From Phocaeicola coprophilus (GTDB lineage Bacteria; Bacteroidota; Bacteroidia; Bacteroidales; Bacteroidaceae): a stretch of DNA of 64,000 bases. This document shows, one piece after another, positions 27,312-36,038 of this stretch (the stretch's first letter is position 1; each line of letters starts with the position of its first letter). The notes under the pieces were generated by a model, which was not told the origin of the DNA, ran no database searches, and saw only the letters and a list, made by a program, of their open reading frames with translations. The stretch is from NCBI GenBank assembly GCA_016900015.1, contig JACJJM010000002.1:186001-250000 (forward strand). The letters are read 5' to 3'. The position numbers and the translations under genes were made by a program.

Positions 27312-27980
27312 TTATGCTTTTAAGAAGTTCAGCACTTTTCTTGCCACAGACTTTACCTTAGTCGCAACTTGTTTCACAATCGGTTTAGCAGCTTGCGCCA
27401 AAGTACGTATGCCTTTTCTTACTATTACTTTAGTAGCAACAGTTATATATCTTTCTGCATGCTTAATTACAGGAACAACGGTTATGGCAGGTGGGTAAAC
27501 TTTTGTCATTACCATACAAAGTTTATCCAGTATAATCGGCATTCCTTTTTCTATCACTTTGTCTGCTATAGCTACAGCTCTCACCGCTACACGGTCTACC
27601 AAAACATCTACCGCTTCAATGGAATCAAGTTCCCCCGTAGCTGTTTTATAAGCAACTTTCATCTGTGTCAAACTTTCGTCTACGACACTCGCTATTGCTT
27701 CGGGCGACTCCGGCACTTCAAACGGAAGCAACCCTTTGCTCTTTGCAATGACAATGGATGTTGCAAACAATTTTTTCAAGATAGCTTCTTTCTTGTCATT
27801 AATAGGCAAATCAAGAAACTCTTTAACGCATTTAAACTCACGAATCAAAGGAAGCTCTTCCGCCGTCAGTTCGTTTCCCAGTAGCAACGATTGCAATGCG
27901 GTCATTTGTGTAGCTTCTCTCTCGAACTGATTACCAAACTCGTTTCGTCCGTAATCTTCATTATATTCAGCAAATTTCAT
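27312..27980 (-). CDS. hypothetical protein of the AAA+ island
   Basis: The protein has 222 residues from MKFAEYNEDYG (27980). The N-terminal half is acidic and helical (LTAEELPLIREFKCVKEF). The C-terminal half is Val/Ala/Lys-rich with repeating helices (KHAERYITVATKVIVRKG, KPIVKQVATKVKSVARKV). This may be amphipathic and bind membrane or nucleic acid. No known family is recognised. It is 7 bp after the first island gene and 3 bp before the next. Confidence 0.6.
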   Translation of the reverse strand: MKFAEYNEDYGRNEFGNQFEREATQMTALQSLLLGNELTAEELPLIREFKCVKEFLDLPINDKKEAILKKLFATSIVIAKSKGLLPFEVPESPEAIASVVDESLTQMKVAYKTATGELDSIEAVDVLVDRVAVRAVAIADKVIEKGMPIILDKLCMVMTKVYPPAITVVPVIKHAERYITVATKVIVRKGIRTLAQAAKPIVKQVATKVKSVARKVLNFLKA

Positions 27981-27987
27981 AGGGCAA

Positions 27988-28332
27988 TCATTCTTTAGCG
28001 GTTGTGTCTTCAATCATCTTTTCGTTCGTTTCAGAAATGGCTGAAACGATTTGAGCCTTTTCTTCTTCTGAACGTCCTTCGGTAATTTTGTCAATTTCTT
28101 CTAGCATCCAGCGTTTTCGAGATTTCCCTTCGGATTTTGCATTTTCTAATGACGTTGCTTTGTCTGTAAATGTATCTATGTAAGTTATAATATCTTTCAG
28201 CAAAGCAATTTGTTCTTCTAGCAAGTTCCATTCTTTACACTTTTCGTTAATCAGTGTATCTATATTTTGCGTTGGATTGCTTTCGTAACTCTCTAATAGA
28301 GAAGTTAGGATAGTGTCAAATGTTTGTTCCAT
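27988..28332 (-). CDS. small acidic coiled-coil protein, first gene of the AAA+ island
   Basis: This 114-residue, strongly helical and acidic protein (LLEEQIALLKDIITYIDTF; EEEKAQIVSAISETNEKM) is probably a coiled coil. No family is recognised. It is the promoter-proximal gene of the island. Its upstream region is AT-rich and has no consensus TAnnTTTGC box that I can find. Confidence 0.55.
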   Translation of the reverse strand: MEQTFDTILTSLLESYESNPTQNIDTLINEKCKEWNLLEEQIALLKDIITYIDTFTDKATSLENAKSEGKSRKRWMLEEIDKITEGRSEEEKAQIVSAISETNEKMIEDTTAKE

Positions 28333-28411
28333 GATTTATAAATGTTATAATGCTATTTCTTCATCATTCTTAATTATGTCACAAATTCTTTGAAGGTTTT
28401 ATATATAGGAG

Positions 28412-28765
28412 TTACAAAGCCGGAGCATGCCCGCCTTTATTACTTCCTTTCGGATGATTCACGCATAGTCCGCCCACCATCACTTGGATGCTGGGGAACT
28501 TCTTGCCGCAATATTTGCAGGTGTATTCTGATTTTTCACTGCCTTCGTAGAGTTTATGATGGCCTTTGTTGGTACCGTCTGGATGACGGGGGCAAGTGGC
28601 GGATGTCAGTTGACGCACGGAGGGGAATTTGTGTCCGCAATATTCGCAATAGTAATGGGTGGATGGAGTCATAGGCTTTTCTCTTTCGGGGTTGATGCTC
28701 GAAGTGAAAAGCATGTACAGGCAGGCTGCCATGCTTATGGTTATTAACGTTTTCATGTTTTTCAT
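28412..28765 (-). CDS. exported protein with two Cys/His zinc-finger-like repeats
   Basis: An N-terminal signal (MKNMKTLITISMAACLYML) is followed by two repeats: YYCEYCGHKFPSVRQL...CPRHPDGTNKG and YTCKYCGKKFPSIQVM...CVNHPKGSNKG. Each has CxxC, then a Cys and His, as in C2H2/zinc-ribbon sites. Zinc fingers behind a signal peptide are unusual. The start is uncertain: 28771, 28765 or 28756 are all possible. It stands alone between the island and the divergent HTH gene. Confidence 0.65.
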   Translation of the reverse strand: MKNMKTLITISMAACLYMLFTSSINPEREKPMTPSTHYYCEYCGHKFPSVRQLTSATCPRHPDGTNKGHHKLYEGSEKSEYTCKYCGKKFPSIQVMVGGLCVNHPKGSNKGGHAPAL

Positions 28766-28882
28766 GTTCATCCTTATATAGTGTGTATTCATTTATGCGT
28801 TAAAAGTAGCAGTTTAGCATCATATAGATGTTATTTGAATTGGTTCAAAGCGGTTCACGCATCGTAGAAATATCTTTTTTAG

Positions 28883-28891
28883 TACATTTGC
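28883..28891 (+). promoter_or_regulatory. -7 promoter box of the HTH gene
   Basis: TACATTTGC ends 20 bp before the ATG at 28912. It rules out the longer upstream reading frame from 28828. Confidence 0.55.
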
Positions 28892-28911
28892 AAGCTGTAG
28901 AACATATCGAA

Positions 28912-29508
28912 ATGAATAAAGAAGAACTTATAGGCTTGTTGAAGACCAAAGTGGAGGAAAAAATGGGGCGGTCGTTGGTGACACCGACGGACTTTAACCG
29001 TTTGAGTTTGCAAATGCAGCAAGAAATGGGTGAATCCATCAGTGTATCAACTGTGAAACGCGTGTGGAATTATGTGTCTTCACATCATCATTCGAGTGTG
29101 GACACATTGGCCTGTCTGGCCCGTTTTGTGGGATATAGGGACTGGGCCGGCTTTGTCGATGCATGCAGCGATGGCGGAGGAGAAGAGGAATCTGCATTCC
29201 TTTCGGAGCCTCAAATCCGGACAGATGAGCTGTCTCAAGGGGATATGTTGGAATTCAGTTGGGCGCCAGACCGGTTTTGCCGTGTGATGTATTTGGGAGA
29301 CAATAGATTTCAAGTATTGGAGTCGCTTCACGGGAAATTGAGAGACGGCGACACCTTTCAAGCTACGATGTTTTCATTAGGCTTGCCACTGATTGTGACA
29401 GGGCTTCATCGGAATGGTGTGTTTTTGGGTGCATATATAGCCGGACGTAGAGGTGGCATTTATCAGTTGAACCGTTTGTCGGGGAAGAATCATGCTGATG
29501 TGGAATGA
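28912..29508 (+). CDS. Bacteroidales HTH-domain protein
   Basis: This is a 198-residue protein. The first 90 residues (MNKEELIGLLKTKVEEKMG; DFNRLSLQMQQEMGESISVSTVKRVWNYV) form a helix-turn-helix region seen in many Bacteroidales proteins, where the STLKRxWgY-like helix is the recognition helix. The second half is beta-rich (GDMLEFSWAPDRFCRVMYLGDNRFQVLE), perhaps a ligand or protein-binding barrel. It is monocistronic upstream of xpt-gph. The regulatory target is unknown. Confidence 0.7.
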   Translation: MNKEELIGLLKTKVEEKMGRSLVTPTDFNRLSLQMQQEMGESISVSTVKRVWNYVSSHHHSSVDTLACLARFVGYRDWAGFVDACSDGGGEEESAFLSEPQIRTDELSQGDMLEFSWAPDRFCRVMYLGDNRFQVLESLHGKLRDGDTFQATMFSLGLPLIVTGLHRNGVFLGAYIAGRRGGIYQLNRLSGKNHADVE

Positions 29509-29559
29509 TAGTCTGTCGATATTCGCTATTTTTGCACATCTATTATAATAATAAATGAG

Positions 29560-30129
29560 ATGAAAGTACTAAAAGAACGGATACTTCGTGATGGCCGGTG
29601 TTTGCCGGGTGGTATTCTGAAAGTCGATAGTTTTATTAATCATCAGATGGATCCGGTCCTGATGAAATCAATCGCTGTGGAGTTTGTCCGTCGATTTGCC
29701 GGCGAACATGTTAACAAGATCGTGACGGTAGAGGCCAGCGGCATTGCGCCGGCTATTATGGTTGGCTATTTGCTGGAACTCCCGGTCGTGTTTGCAAAGA
29801 AGAAAAAGCCAAGCACGATGGACAACATGTTGGTGACATCCGTTTTTTCTTTTACAAAGAATCACTCTTATGATGTGTGTGTCAGCCGCGACTTTTTAGG
29901 CCCTGATGACAGAGTGCTTTTTATTGATGATTTCCTGGCTAACGGCAATGCGGCCCGTGGCATATTGGATTTGGTGGCTCAGGCCGGGGCTGAATTGGTC
30001 GGGATGGGATTTGTCATTGAAAAGGCGTTTCAGCATGGGGGCAACATGTTGCGCGATATGGGCATCCGAGTAGAATCCTTGGCTGTCATAGAGAGTTTGG
30101 ACGACTGCAAGATCGTGATTAGGGAATGA
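29560..30129 (+). CDS. xpt: xanthine phosphoribosyltransferase
   Basis: This 189-residue protein has the start [25 protein letters not shown] and the PRPP-binding loop [14 protein letters not shown] of the Xpt/PurR family. [11 protein letters not shown] segment is also typical. It salvages xanthine to XMP. A TATTTTTGC box (29527-29535) lies upstream; a phosphatase gene follows after 18 bp. No purine riboswitch was seen. Confidence 0.93.
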   Translation: MKVLKERILRDGRCLPGGILKVDSFINHQMDPVLMKSIAVEFVRRFAGEHVNKIVTVEASGIAPAIMVGYLLELPVVFAKKKKPSTMDNMLVTSVFSFTKNHSYDVCVSRDFLGPDDRVLFIDDFLANGNAARGILDLVAQAGAELVGMGFVIEKAFQHGGNMLRDMGIRVESLAVIESLDDCKIVIRE

Positions 30130-30147
30130 GGTAAAGAAGAGTAATAA

Positions 30148-30798
30148 ATGAAGAATTTGGTCATTTTTGATTTAGACGGAACATTGCTCGATACGATAGC
30201 CGATCTGGCTGCGAGCACCAACCATGTATTGGAGGCTTTTGGCTTTCCTACGCATCCGATAGAGGCATACAACTATTTTGTGGGTAATGGTATCAACAAG
30301 CTTTTTGAACGGGCATTACCCGAGGGGGCACAGACTGAGGCAAACATTCAGAAAATCCGTTCTGCTTTTATTCCATATTATGATGTCCATAACCATGATT
30401 TGAGTAAGCCTTATGCCGGTATTCCCGAACTGTTGGCAGCTTTACAGGCTAAGGGGTTGCAGTTGGCTGTCGCTTCAAATAAATATCAAGCAGCCACTGA
30501 AAAATTGATAGCATATTATTTTCCTGAGATACATTTTATCTCCGTGCTGGGGCAGCGTGAAGGTGTTCCTGCTAAGCCTGATGCCGGTATTGTGCGTGAC
30601 AGTATGCGGCGTGCTGGAGTGCTTGAAGCTGCGACGCTTTATGTGGGGGACTCTAATGTCGACATGCAGACAGCGCGAAATGCCGGAGTCGATGCTGTGG
30701 GAGTCACGTGGGGATTTCGTCCACTTGCCGAACTGGAGGCCTATCATCCACGGTATATAGCCCGTGAGCCTGCGGATATTCTGACGTTTTTAGGTTGA
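30148..30798 (+). CDS. gph: HAD hydrolase, phosphoglycolate phosphatase-like
   Basis: This 216-residue HAD protein has motif I VIFDLDGTLLDT (nucleophile Asp8), motif II VASNK, motif III KPDAG and motif IV VGDSNVDMQTA. The helical cap between residues 15 and 85 fits the Gph/PGMB branch. It follows xpt in the same operon, so a role in nucleotide or sugar-phosphate clean-up is also possible. Its 3' end overlaps the convergent EFR1 gene by 9 bp. Confidence 0.8.
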   Translation: MKNLVIFDLDGTLLDTIADLAASTNHVLEAFGFPTHPIEAYNYFVGNGINKLFERALPEGAQTEANIQKIRSAFIPYYDVHNHDLSKPYAGIPELLAALQAKGLQLAVASNKYQAATEKLIAYYFPEIHFISVLGQREGVPAKPDAGIVRDSMRRAGVLEAATLYVGDSNVDMQTARNAGVDAVGVTWGFRPLAELEAYHPRYIAREPADILTFLG

Positions 30799-31557
30799 TG
30801 GCGGGCCGGAGTATTGTCCCTTCTTTTTGGTTTGTTTCCCGAATTCGATTGCATGGTGCGGGCATTTATGATAGCAGCGCAGGCATCCGGTGCATTGTCC
30901 TTTCCAATGAGGTGTTCCTTGGATCACCTGAATATTCCCCATTGGGCAAATGCGCTCGCACAAAGAACAGCCATTGCATGCTTTATTGGTGTGAAAAGGG
31001 CGGTCTGTGACCAAGAATCGATTGAATAGTGGCCGTAATACATAACTTTTCATGCGGGGAAACTTTCCCGGGTAGACATCAAAACCGTGTTCTCTTTTCA
31101 AAAGTGTGTGAACTATACTGGTAAGCCGTTGAGGCAAAGCTTTCAGCTTCTGCTGTGTGGTCTGTGGGTCGTCTATGTCAAATCCCGGCAAGCAAACGTA
31201 TGTATTGGGCATTGTGACAGAAAAACCACTTGCTAAATCCCATCCTTTCTCGTATAAGGCTTTTTGAAAGATGTGGCGTGTGCATCCGCAGTCGTCGCCA
31301 CAAGTGCAGACCAGGTAACAATAGGGATGTTCGTTTCCGATGATGGTCAGTTTCCGAATACATTCCATAAGTAAGGCAGGTGGTCCCCAAGCATAAACCG
31401 GGAATACAAATCCCAAACGCTCGTCCGGTCGTAAGGTATAAGTCCATTGATGTTTTTTCCATGCATCAAATATTGATAGTAAGCTTTCCTGAGTTTGTGT
31501 GGCTAGAAAAGATGCTATGTATGCAGAGTTGCCGGTTCCTGTAAAGTAGAATATCAT
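30790..31557 (-). CDS. EFR1-type flavodoxin-ferredoxin protein
   Basis: This 255-residue protein starts with a flavodoxin domain (MIFYFTGTGNSAYIA; FVFPVYAWGPPALL) and ends with two [4Fe-4S] motifs, CNGCSLCERICP and CTGCLRCYHKCP. This order defines EFR1 family ferrodoxins, thought to move electrons in anaerobes. Its own promoter is complete (see next entry). It ends inside the last codons of gph. Confidence 0.88.
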   Translation of the reverse strand: MIFYFTGTGNSAYIASFLATQTQESLLSIFDAWKKHQWTYTLRPDERLGFVFPVYAWGPPALLMECIRKLTIIGNEHPYCYLVCTCGDDCGCTRHIFQKALYEKGWDLASGFSVTMPNTYVCLPGFDIDDPQTTQQKLKALPQRLTSIVHTLLKREHGFDVYPGKFPRMKSYVLRPLFNRFLVTDRPFHTNKACNGCSLCERICPMGNIQVIQGTPHWKGQCTGCLRCYHKCPHHAIEFGKQTKKKGQYSGPPST

Positions 31558-31612
31558 ATGGAGAGAGTCTATGTGTTTGATTCAATTTGTTTCTTTGCTT
31601 GAATTTCCAGTC

Positions 31613-31644
31613 GCAAAGATAGCTTCCCTTGTGAGTCAGGCAAA
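31613..31644 (-). promoter_or_regulatory. promoter of the EFR1 gene
   Basis: On the minus strand TTTG (31641-31644), 19 bp, then TATCTTTGC (31613-31621). Confidence 0.75.
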
Positions 31645-31944
31645 ATCAGTGAAAGGGTTGGTGCTTGAAAATATGTTAACAGGAGACTTGTTGCAAAGAC
31701 CAGTTTCCGTCGTTGTGTATCATTCTATTGTTGTTGTATGTAATGAACCAAACTATTTTGGTGCTATCGTTATGTAGGTTAATAATTTCCAAACATAAAA
31801 AATAAGTTCTGGACGATGTATATATTATTAAAGGAGAACAGGCTTGTTGGGCAGCTTGGAATAACAAGCGTCTTATTGTTGGGTGGATGATATTTACTAA
31901 TTTGGAAAATAGTGTTTTAAAACATGAAAAAAGCCCTCTTTTGA
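31645..31944. other. intergenic stretch upstream of the xylose promoter
   Basis: AT-rich. A weak GCTTGTT...AACAAGC hairpin is present near 31845-31870. No gene or clear operator was recognised. Confidence 0.5.
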
Positions 31945-31977
31945 TTTGTTGGTTAAATATAACTCGACTATATTTGC
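31945..31977 (+). promoter_or_regulatory. promoter of the xylose operon
   Basis: TTTG (31945-31948), 20 bp, then TATATTTGC (31969-31977): a full Bacteroidetes promoter, 26 bp ahead of the regulator gene. Confidence 0.8.
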
Positions 31978-32003
31978 ATAAATAAAAGATTAAAGCTAAG
32001 GTC

Positions 32004-32744
32004 ATGAATACGCAAACAAGTGATGATAAACGTGAGGTAAGCCCGAATATTTCGGTCGATTGCTCTCTCATCGGGTTTGATGGGGAGAATCTTCGAGTGT
32101 TGCTGGTGAGGCAGATTGGGGCTTCAGAAATAGCAGACGAAAGCATGTATAAGCTTCCTGGAAGTTTGATTTATGCAGATGAGGATTTGGACGATGCTGC
32201 AAAAAGAGTGTTGTATGAATTGACGGGGCTAAAGAGTGTCCCGATGGTACAATTCCGTGCATTTGGCTCTAAGGATCGTACGCGTAATCCTCGAGATGTT
32301 AGATGGTTGGAGCGTTTTCATAGTTTGCCTAATCAGATAGACCGTATTGTGACGGTGGCTTATTTGGCTTTGTTGAAGATAGACCGTAAATATACACGCC
32401 TTTCACATAAATATGAAGCTTGCTGGGTTCCGGTGAAGGATGTGAAGGAGCTTGCTTTCGACCATAATCAGATATTGGAAGCGTCATTGGCATATATACG
32501 TCAGTATGTAGACATGTCACCGGCTGTATTATTTGATTTGTTACCGCGTAAGTTTACGGCTGCACAGTTACGTCGCGTATATGAGATTGTTTATGATCGC
32601 GTGTTTGATGTGCGCAATTTTCATAAGCGCATTTCGATGATGAAATACGTTATACCGTTGGATGAGAAAGAGCAGGGCGTTTCACATCGGGCTGCAAGGT
32701 TCTATCGCTTTGATCGTGTGATTTATAATCAGATGAGAAATTAA
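32004..32744 (+). CDS. NUDIX-family transcriptional regulator of xylose use
   Basis: This 246-residue protein combines an N-terminal NUDIX-fold sensor domain (SVDCSLIGFDGENLRVLLVRQ; KLPGSLIYADEDL) with a C-terminal winged helix (PRKFTAAQLRRVYEIVYDR). The catalytic Nudix box is degenerate, as in NrtR/AraR/XylR-type regulators that bind sugars rather than hydrolyse nucleotides. It heads the operon with xylB and xylA (21 bp spacing), so a xylose-responsive autoregulator is likely. Confidence 0.85.
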   Translation: MNTQTSDDKREVSPNISVDCSLIGFDGENLRVLLVRQIGASEIADESMYKLPGSLIYADEDLDDAAKRVLYELTGLKSVPMVQFRAFGSKDRTRNPRDVRWLERFHSLPNQIDRIVTVAYLALLKIDRKYTRLSHKYEACWVPVKDVKELAFDHNQILEASLAYIRQYVDMSPAVLFDLLPRKFTAAQLRRVYEIVYDRVFDVRNFHKRISMMKYVIPLDEKEQGVSHRAARFYRFDRVIYNQMRN

Positions 32745-32764
32745 TATTAGATAAAAGAAAGACT

Positions 32765-34246
32765 ATGTATTTATTAGGGTATGACATAGGAAGCTCTTCT
32801 GTTAAGGCTAGTCTGGTGAATGCGGAAAATGGCCAATGTGTAGCTTCTGCTTTTTATCCGAAAGTTGAGGCTGAAATTATGGCTATACAGGCTGGATGGG
32901 CTGAGCAAGATCCGGAAATGTGGTGGAATAATCTAAAATTGGCTACGGCCGATGTGATGGCAACTTCTCATGTGCGAGCTGAAGAAGTGAAGGCCATTGG
33001 CATTTCTTATCAAATGCATGGATTGGTCTGTGTAGACAAGAATTTAAAGGTGCTTCGTCCTGCCATTATCTGGTGCGATTCGCGTGCAGTCAGCTATGGT
33101 CAGAAAGCTTTTGAGACTATTGGAGAGTCCGTCTGTTTGTCACATTTGTTAAATTCTCCAGGAAACTTTACAGCTTCTAAATTGGCTTGGGTCAAGGAAA
33201 ATGAACCGGAAGTTTATAATCAGATATATAAGATCATGCTTCCTGGTGATTATATAGCGATGCGCATGACAGGAGAAGTGCGTACGACTGTATCCGGGCT
33301 GTCCGAGGGCATGTTTTGGGACTTTAAGAGTGAAAGCGTGGCAAGCTTTTTAATGGATTACTACGGTTTTGATTTATCTCTGATTCCAGATATATGTCCA
33401 ACTTTTGCAGAACAAGGTTGTTTGACTACTCGTGTAGCCCAAGAATTGGGTTTGCAAGCTGGCCTTCCGGTTACTTACCGGGCTGGAGATCAACCGAACA
33501 ATGCATTGTCACTAAACGTTTTCGAACCGGGTGAAATCGCGTCGACTGCAGGAACATCCGGAGTGGTGTATGGTGTGAATGGAAGTGTGAATTATGACCC
33601 TCGTTCGCGTGTCAATACGTTTGCTCATGTAAATCATACAAAGGAAAGTCCACGTTTGGGCGTGTTGCTTTGCATCAATGGCACCGGTATATTGAATTCA
33701 TGGGTGAGACGTACGATGGGAACAGATTTGTCATACTCTGAGATGAATGATGCAGCTTCACTTGTGTCTATTGGTTGTCAAGGGTTGAGCATTGTTCCTT
33801 TCGGAAATGGGGCAGAACGTGTTCTGGAAAATAAAGAACCGGGATGTGCCATTCAAGGATTGAATTTTAATTTCCATACTCGTGCCCATATTATGCGGGC
33901 TGCACAGGAAGGAATTGTGTTTTCTTTTAAATATGGTATGGAAGTAATGGAGCAAATGGGTATTCATATAACCAACATCCATGCCGGCAATGCCAACATG
34001 TTTTTGAGTCCGATTTTCCGGAATACATTGGCCTGTATTACAGGAGCGACAATCGAGCTTTATGATACGGATGGTTCGGTTGGTGCAGCGAAAGGAGCCG
34101 GTATGGGATTGGGCCTATATAAAGATCACAATGAAGCGTTTGCTACCCTGAAGAAGCTGCAAGTCATAGAGCCGGATGTCCGGCATAAAGAGCAGTATCA
34201 AGCCGCTTACGCTTTGTGGAAAGAACGTCTTGAGAAAATATTATAA
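32765..34246 (+). CDS. xylB: xylulokinase
   Basis: This 493-residue FGGY kinase begins YLLGYDIGSSSVKASLVNAENG, with the phosphate-1 motif. IWCDSRAV, GDYIAMRMTGE and AGDQPNNA are further FGGY motifs, and GTSGVVYGVN covers the nucleotide site. It phosphorylates D-xylulose. It lies between the NUDIX regulator and xylose isomerase in one operon, which settles substrate choice among FGGY kinases. Confidence 0.93.
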   Translation: MYLLGYDIGSSSVKASLVNAENGQCVASAFYPKVEAEIMAIQAGWAEQDPEMWWNNLKLATADVMATSHVRAEEVKAIGISYQMHGLVCVDKNLKVLRPAIIWCDSRAVSYGQKAFETIGESVCLSHLLNSPGNFTASKLAWVKENEPEVYNQIYKIMLPGDYIAMRMTGEVRTTVSGLSEGMFWDFKSESVASFLMDYYGFDLSLIPDICPTFAEQGCLTTRVAQELGLQAGLPVTYRAGDQPNNALSLNVFEPGEIASTAGTSGVVYGVNGSVNYDPRSRVNTFAHVNHTKESPRLGVLLCINGTGILNSWVRRTMGTDLSYSEMNDAASLVSIGCQGLSIVPFGNGAERVLENKEPGCAIQGLNFNFHTRAHIMRAAQEGIVFSFKYGMEVMEQMGIHITNIHAGNANMFLSPIFRNTLACITGATIELYDTDGSVGAAKGAGMGLGLYKDHNEAFATLKKLQVIEPDVRHKEQYQAAYALWKERLEKIL

Positions 34247-34282
34247 TTCGAATATGTTATTGACCTTAAAAGTATAAATATT

Positions 34283-35599
34283 ATGGCAACAAAAGAGTAT
34301 TTCCCCGGATTGGGAAAAATTAAATTTGAAGGAAAGAATAGTAAAAATCCATTGGCTTACCATTATTATGATGCTGAAAAAGTCATCATGGGCAAGAAAA
34401 TGAAAGATTGGTTGAAGTTCTCGATGGCATGGTGGCATACGCTGTGTGCCGAAGGTGGTGACCAGTTTGGCGTCGGGACAAAAAAATTCCCGTGGAATGG
34501 TGACTCTGACAAGGTGCAAGCTGCAAAGAATAAGATGGATGCAGGCTTTGAGTTCATGCAGAAGTTAGGCATTGAATACTATTGCTTCCATGACGTGGAC
34601 TTGTGTGAGGAAGCCGATACGATTGAAGAATACGAAGCCAACTTAAAAGAAATCGTGGCTTACGCCAAACAAAAACAAGCAGAAACCGGCATTAAACTGT
34701 TATGGGGAACTGCTAATGTATTCGGTCATGCCCGCTATATGAACGGTGCGGCCACTAATCCTGAATTTGATGTAGTCGCTCGTGCTGCTGTGCAAATCAA
34801 GAATGCCATTGATGCCACGATTGAGTTGGGCGGAACTAATTATGTGTTCTGGGGCGGCCGTGAAGGGTATATGAGCCTTCTCAACACAGACCAAAAACGC
34901 GAGAAGGAACATTTGGCCCAAATGTTGAAGATGGCTCGCGACTATGCCCGCTCGAAAGGCTTTACGGGGACTTTCTTGGTGGAACCGAAGCCCATGGAGC
35001 CGATGAAGCATCAATATGATGTGGACACGGAAACAGTTGTCGGATTCTTGAAAGCACATGGATTGGACAAGGATTTCAAAGTCAACATCGAGGTGAACCA
35101 CGCCGTGTTGGCCGGGCATACGTTTGAGCATGAATTGGCTGTAGCTGTGGACAATGGCATGTTGGGCTCGATTGATGCCAACCGCGGAGACTATCAAAAT
35201 GGATGGGACACCGACCAATTCCCGATTGACAATTATGAATTAGTGCAGGCTATGATGCAGATTATCCGTAACGGAGGTTTGGGCAATGGTGGCTGCAACT
35301 TTGACGCTAAGACACGTCGTAATTCGACCGACTTGGAAGATATTGCCATTGCACATATTTCAGGAATGGACGTGATGGCACGTGCTCTGGAGTGTGCTGC
35401 CCAGTTGTTGGAGGAGTCTCCTTACAAAAAAATGCTTGCCGACCGCTATGCTTCGTTTGATTCCGGAAAAGGCAAGGAATTTGAAGAAGGCAAGATGTCA
35501 TTAGAGCAGTTGGTTGACTATGCCAAAGCCAATGGTGAGCCCAAACAAGTCAGCGGCAAACAAGAATTGTATGAAAGAATCGTCAGCATGTATTGCTAA
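34283..35599 (+). CDS. xylA: xylose isomerase
   Basis: This 438-residue class II xylose isomerase has YYCFHDVDL (catalytic His), the signature [10 protein letters not shown] and the metal-binding [14 protein letters not shown], and ends in the usual [14 protein letters not shown]. It converts xylose to xylulose. It is last in the operon; a strong terminator follows. No xylose transporter gene lies in this operon, although one is often linked in relatives. Confidence 0.97.
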   Translation: MATKEYFPGLGKIKFEGKNSKNPLAYHYYDAEKVIMGKKMKDWLKFSMAWWHTLCAEGGDQFGVGTKKFPWNGDSDKVQAAKNKMDAGFEFMQKLGIEYYCFHDVDLCEEADTIEEYEANLKEIVAYAKQKQAETGIKLLWGTANVFGHARYMNGAATNPEFDVVARAAVQIKNAIDATIELGGTNYVFWGGREGYMSLLNTDQKREKEHLAQMLKMARDYARSKGFTGTFLVEPKPMEPMKHQYDVDTETVVGFLKAHGLDKDFKVNIEVNHAVLAGHTFEHELAVAVDNGMLGSIDANRGDYQNGWDTDQFPIDNYELVQAMMQIIRNGGLGNGGCNFDAKTRRNSTDLEDIAIAHISGMDVMARALECAAQLLEESPYKKMLADRYASFDSGKGKEFEEGKMSLEQLVDYAKANGEPKQVSGKQELYERIVSMYC

Positions 35600-35625
35600 C
35601 CGGACCTGATACAGTTCTCTGATGA

Positions 35626-35672
35626 AAAGAATGATAATCTCTGATGAAAAGGAGGTTATCATTCTTTTTTTT
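35626..35672 (+). terminator. intrinsic terminator of the xylose operon
   Basis: AAAGAATGATAA (35626-35637) pairs perfectly with TTATCATTCTTT (35656-35667), followed by TTTTT. Confidence 0.85.
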
Positions 35673-35843
35673 GAATGCCGCGGCATGTCGGTCTGGCCCG
35701 TGGTACACGTGCGCAGGACCCCTTGCAAGGGGTATCACCGCACCCCTTGCAAGACCTACCTTCATACCCCTTGCAAGGGGTATTCAAGTACCTCTTATAA
35801 AGCTATCGCGATACCCCTTGCAAGGCCTTCCGGGGCATCTTCC
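35673..35843. repeat. array D: palindromes every ~24 bp (CCCCTTGCAAGGGG type)
   Basis: Palindrome centres lie at CGCG 35679, GTAC 35703, TGCA 35724, 35748 and 35772, TATA 35796 and TGCA 35819. Steps are 24, 21, 24, 24, 24 and 23 bp. Three units carry CCCCTTGCAAG, and two of these are complete ATACCCCTTGCAAGGGGTAT-like palindromes. The array lies between the xylA terminator and the next promoter. Confidence 0.8.
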
Positions 35844-36004
35844 CAAGGCCGGGACAGGCACCTTGCCGCAACCTGGGATGTTGCCATGCGGAAGCGGGTG
35901 GGGGAACTTCCTTCCCTTTTGCTCATGGGCTTCGCATATTTCCCTGCCACCTATGTATTCAACTTCTTTTTATGCGATTTCTTCGTGCGACGTAAAATAT
36001 TCCC

Positions 36005-36013
36005 TAATTTTGC
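36005..36013 (+). promoter_or_regulatory. -7 promoter box of the guanylyltransferase gene
   Basis: TAATTTTGC, 25 bp before the ATG at 36039. Confidence 0.55.
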
Positions 36014-36038
36014 CTTAGAATAAATTAATAGTTTGAAT

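Noticed and set aside
31645-31944. Small gene or sRNA between the EFR1 gene and the xylose operon
   Set aside because: The only open frames are short and lack promoter, start context or recognisable sequence; the weak hairpin has no T-run.
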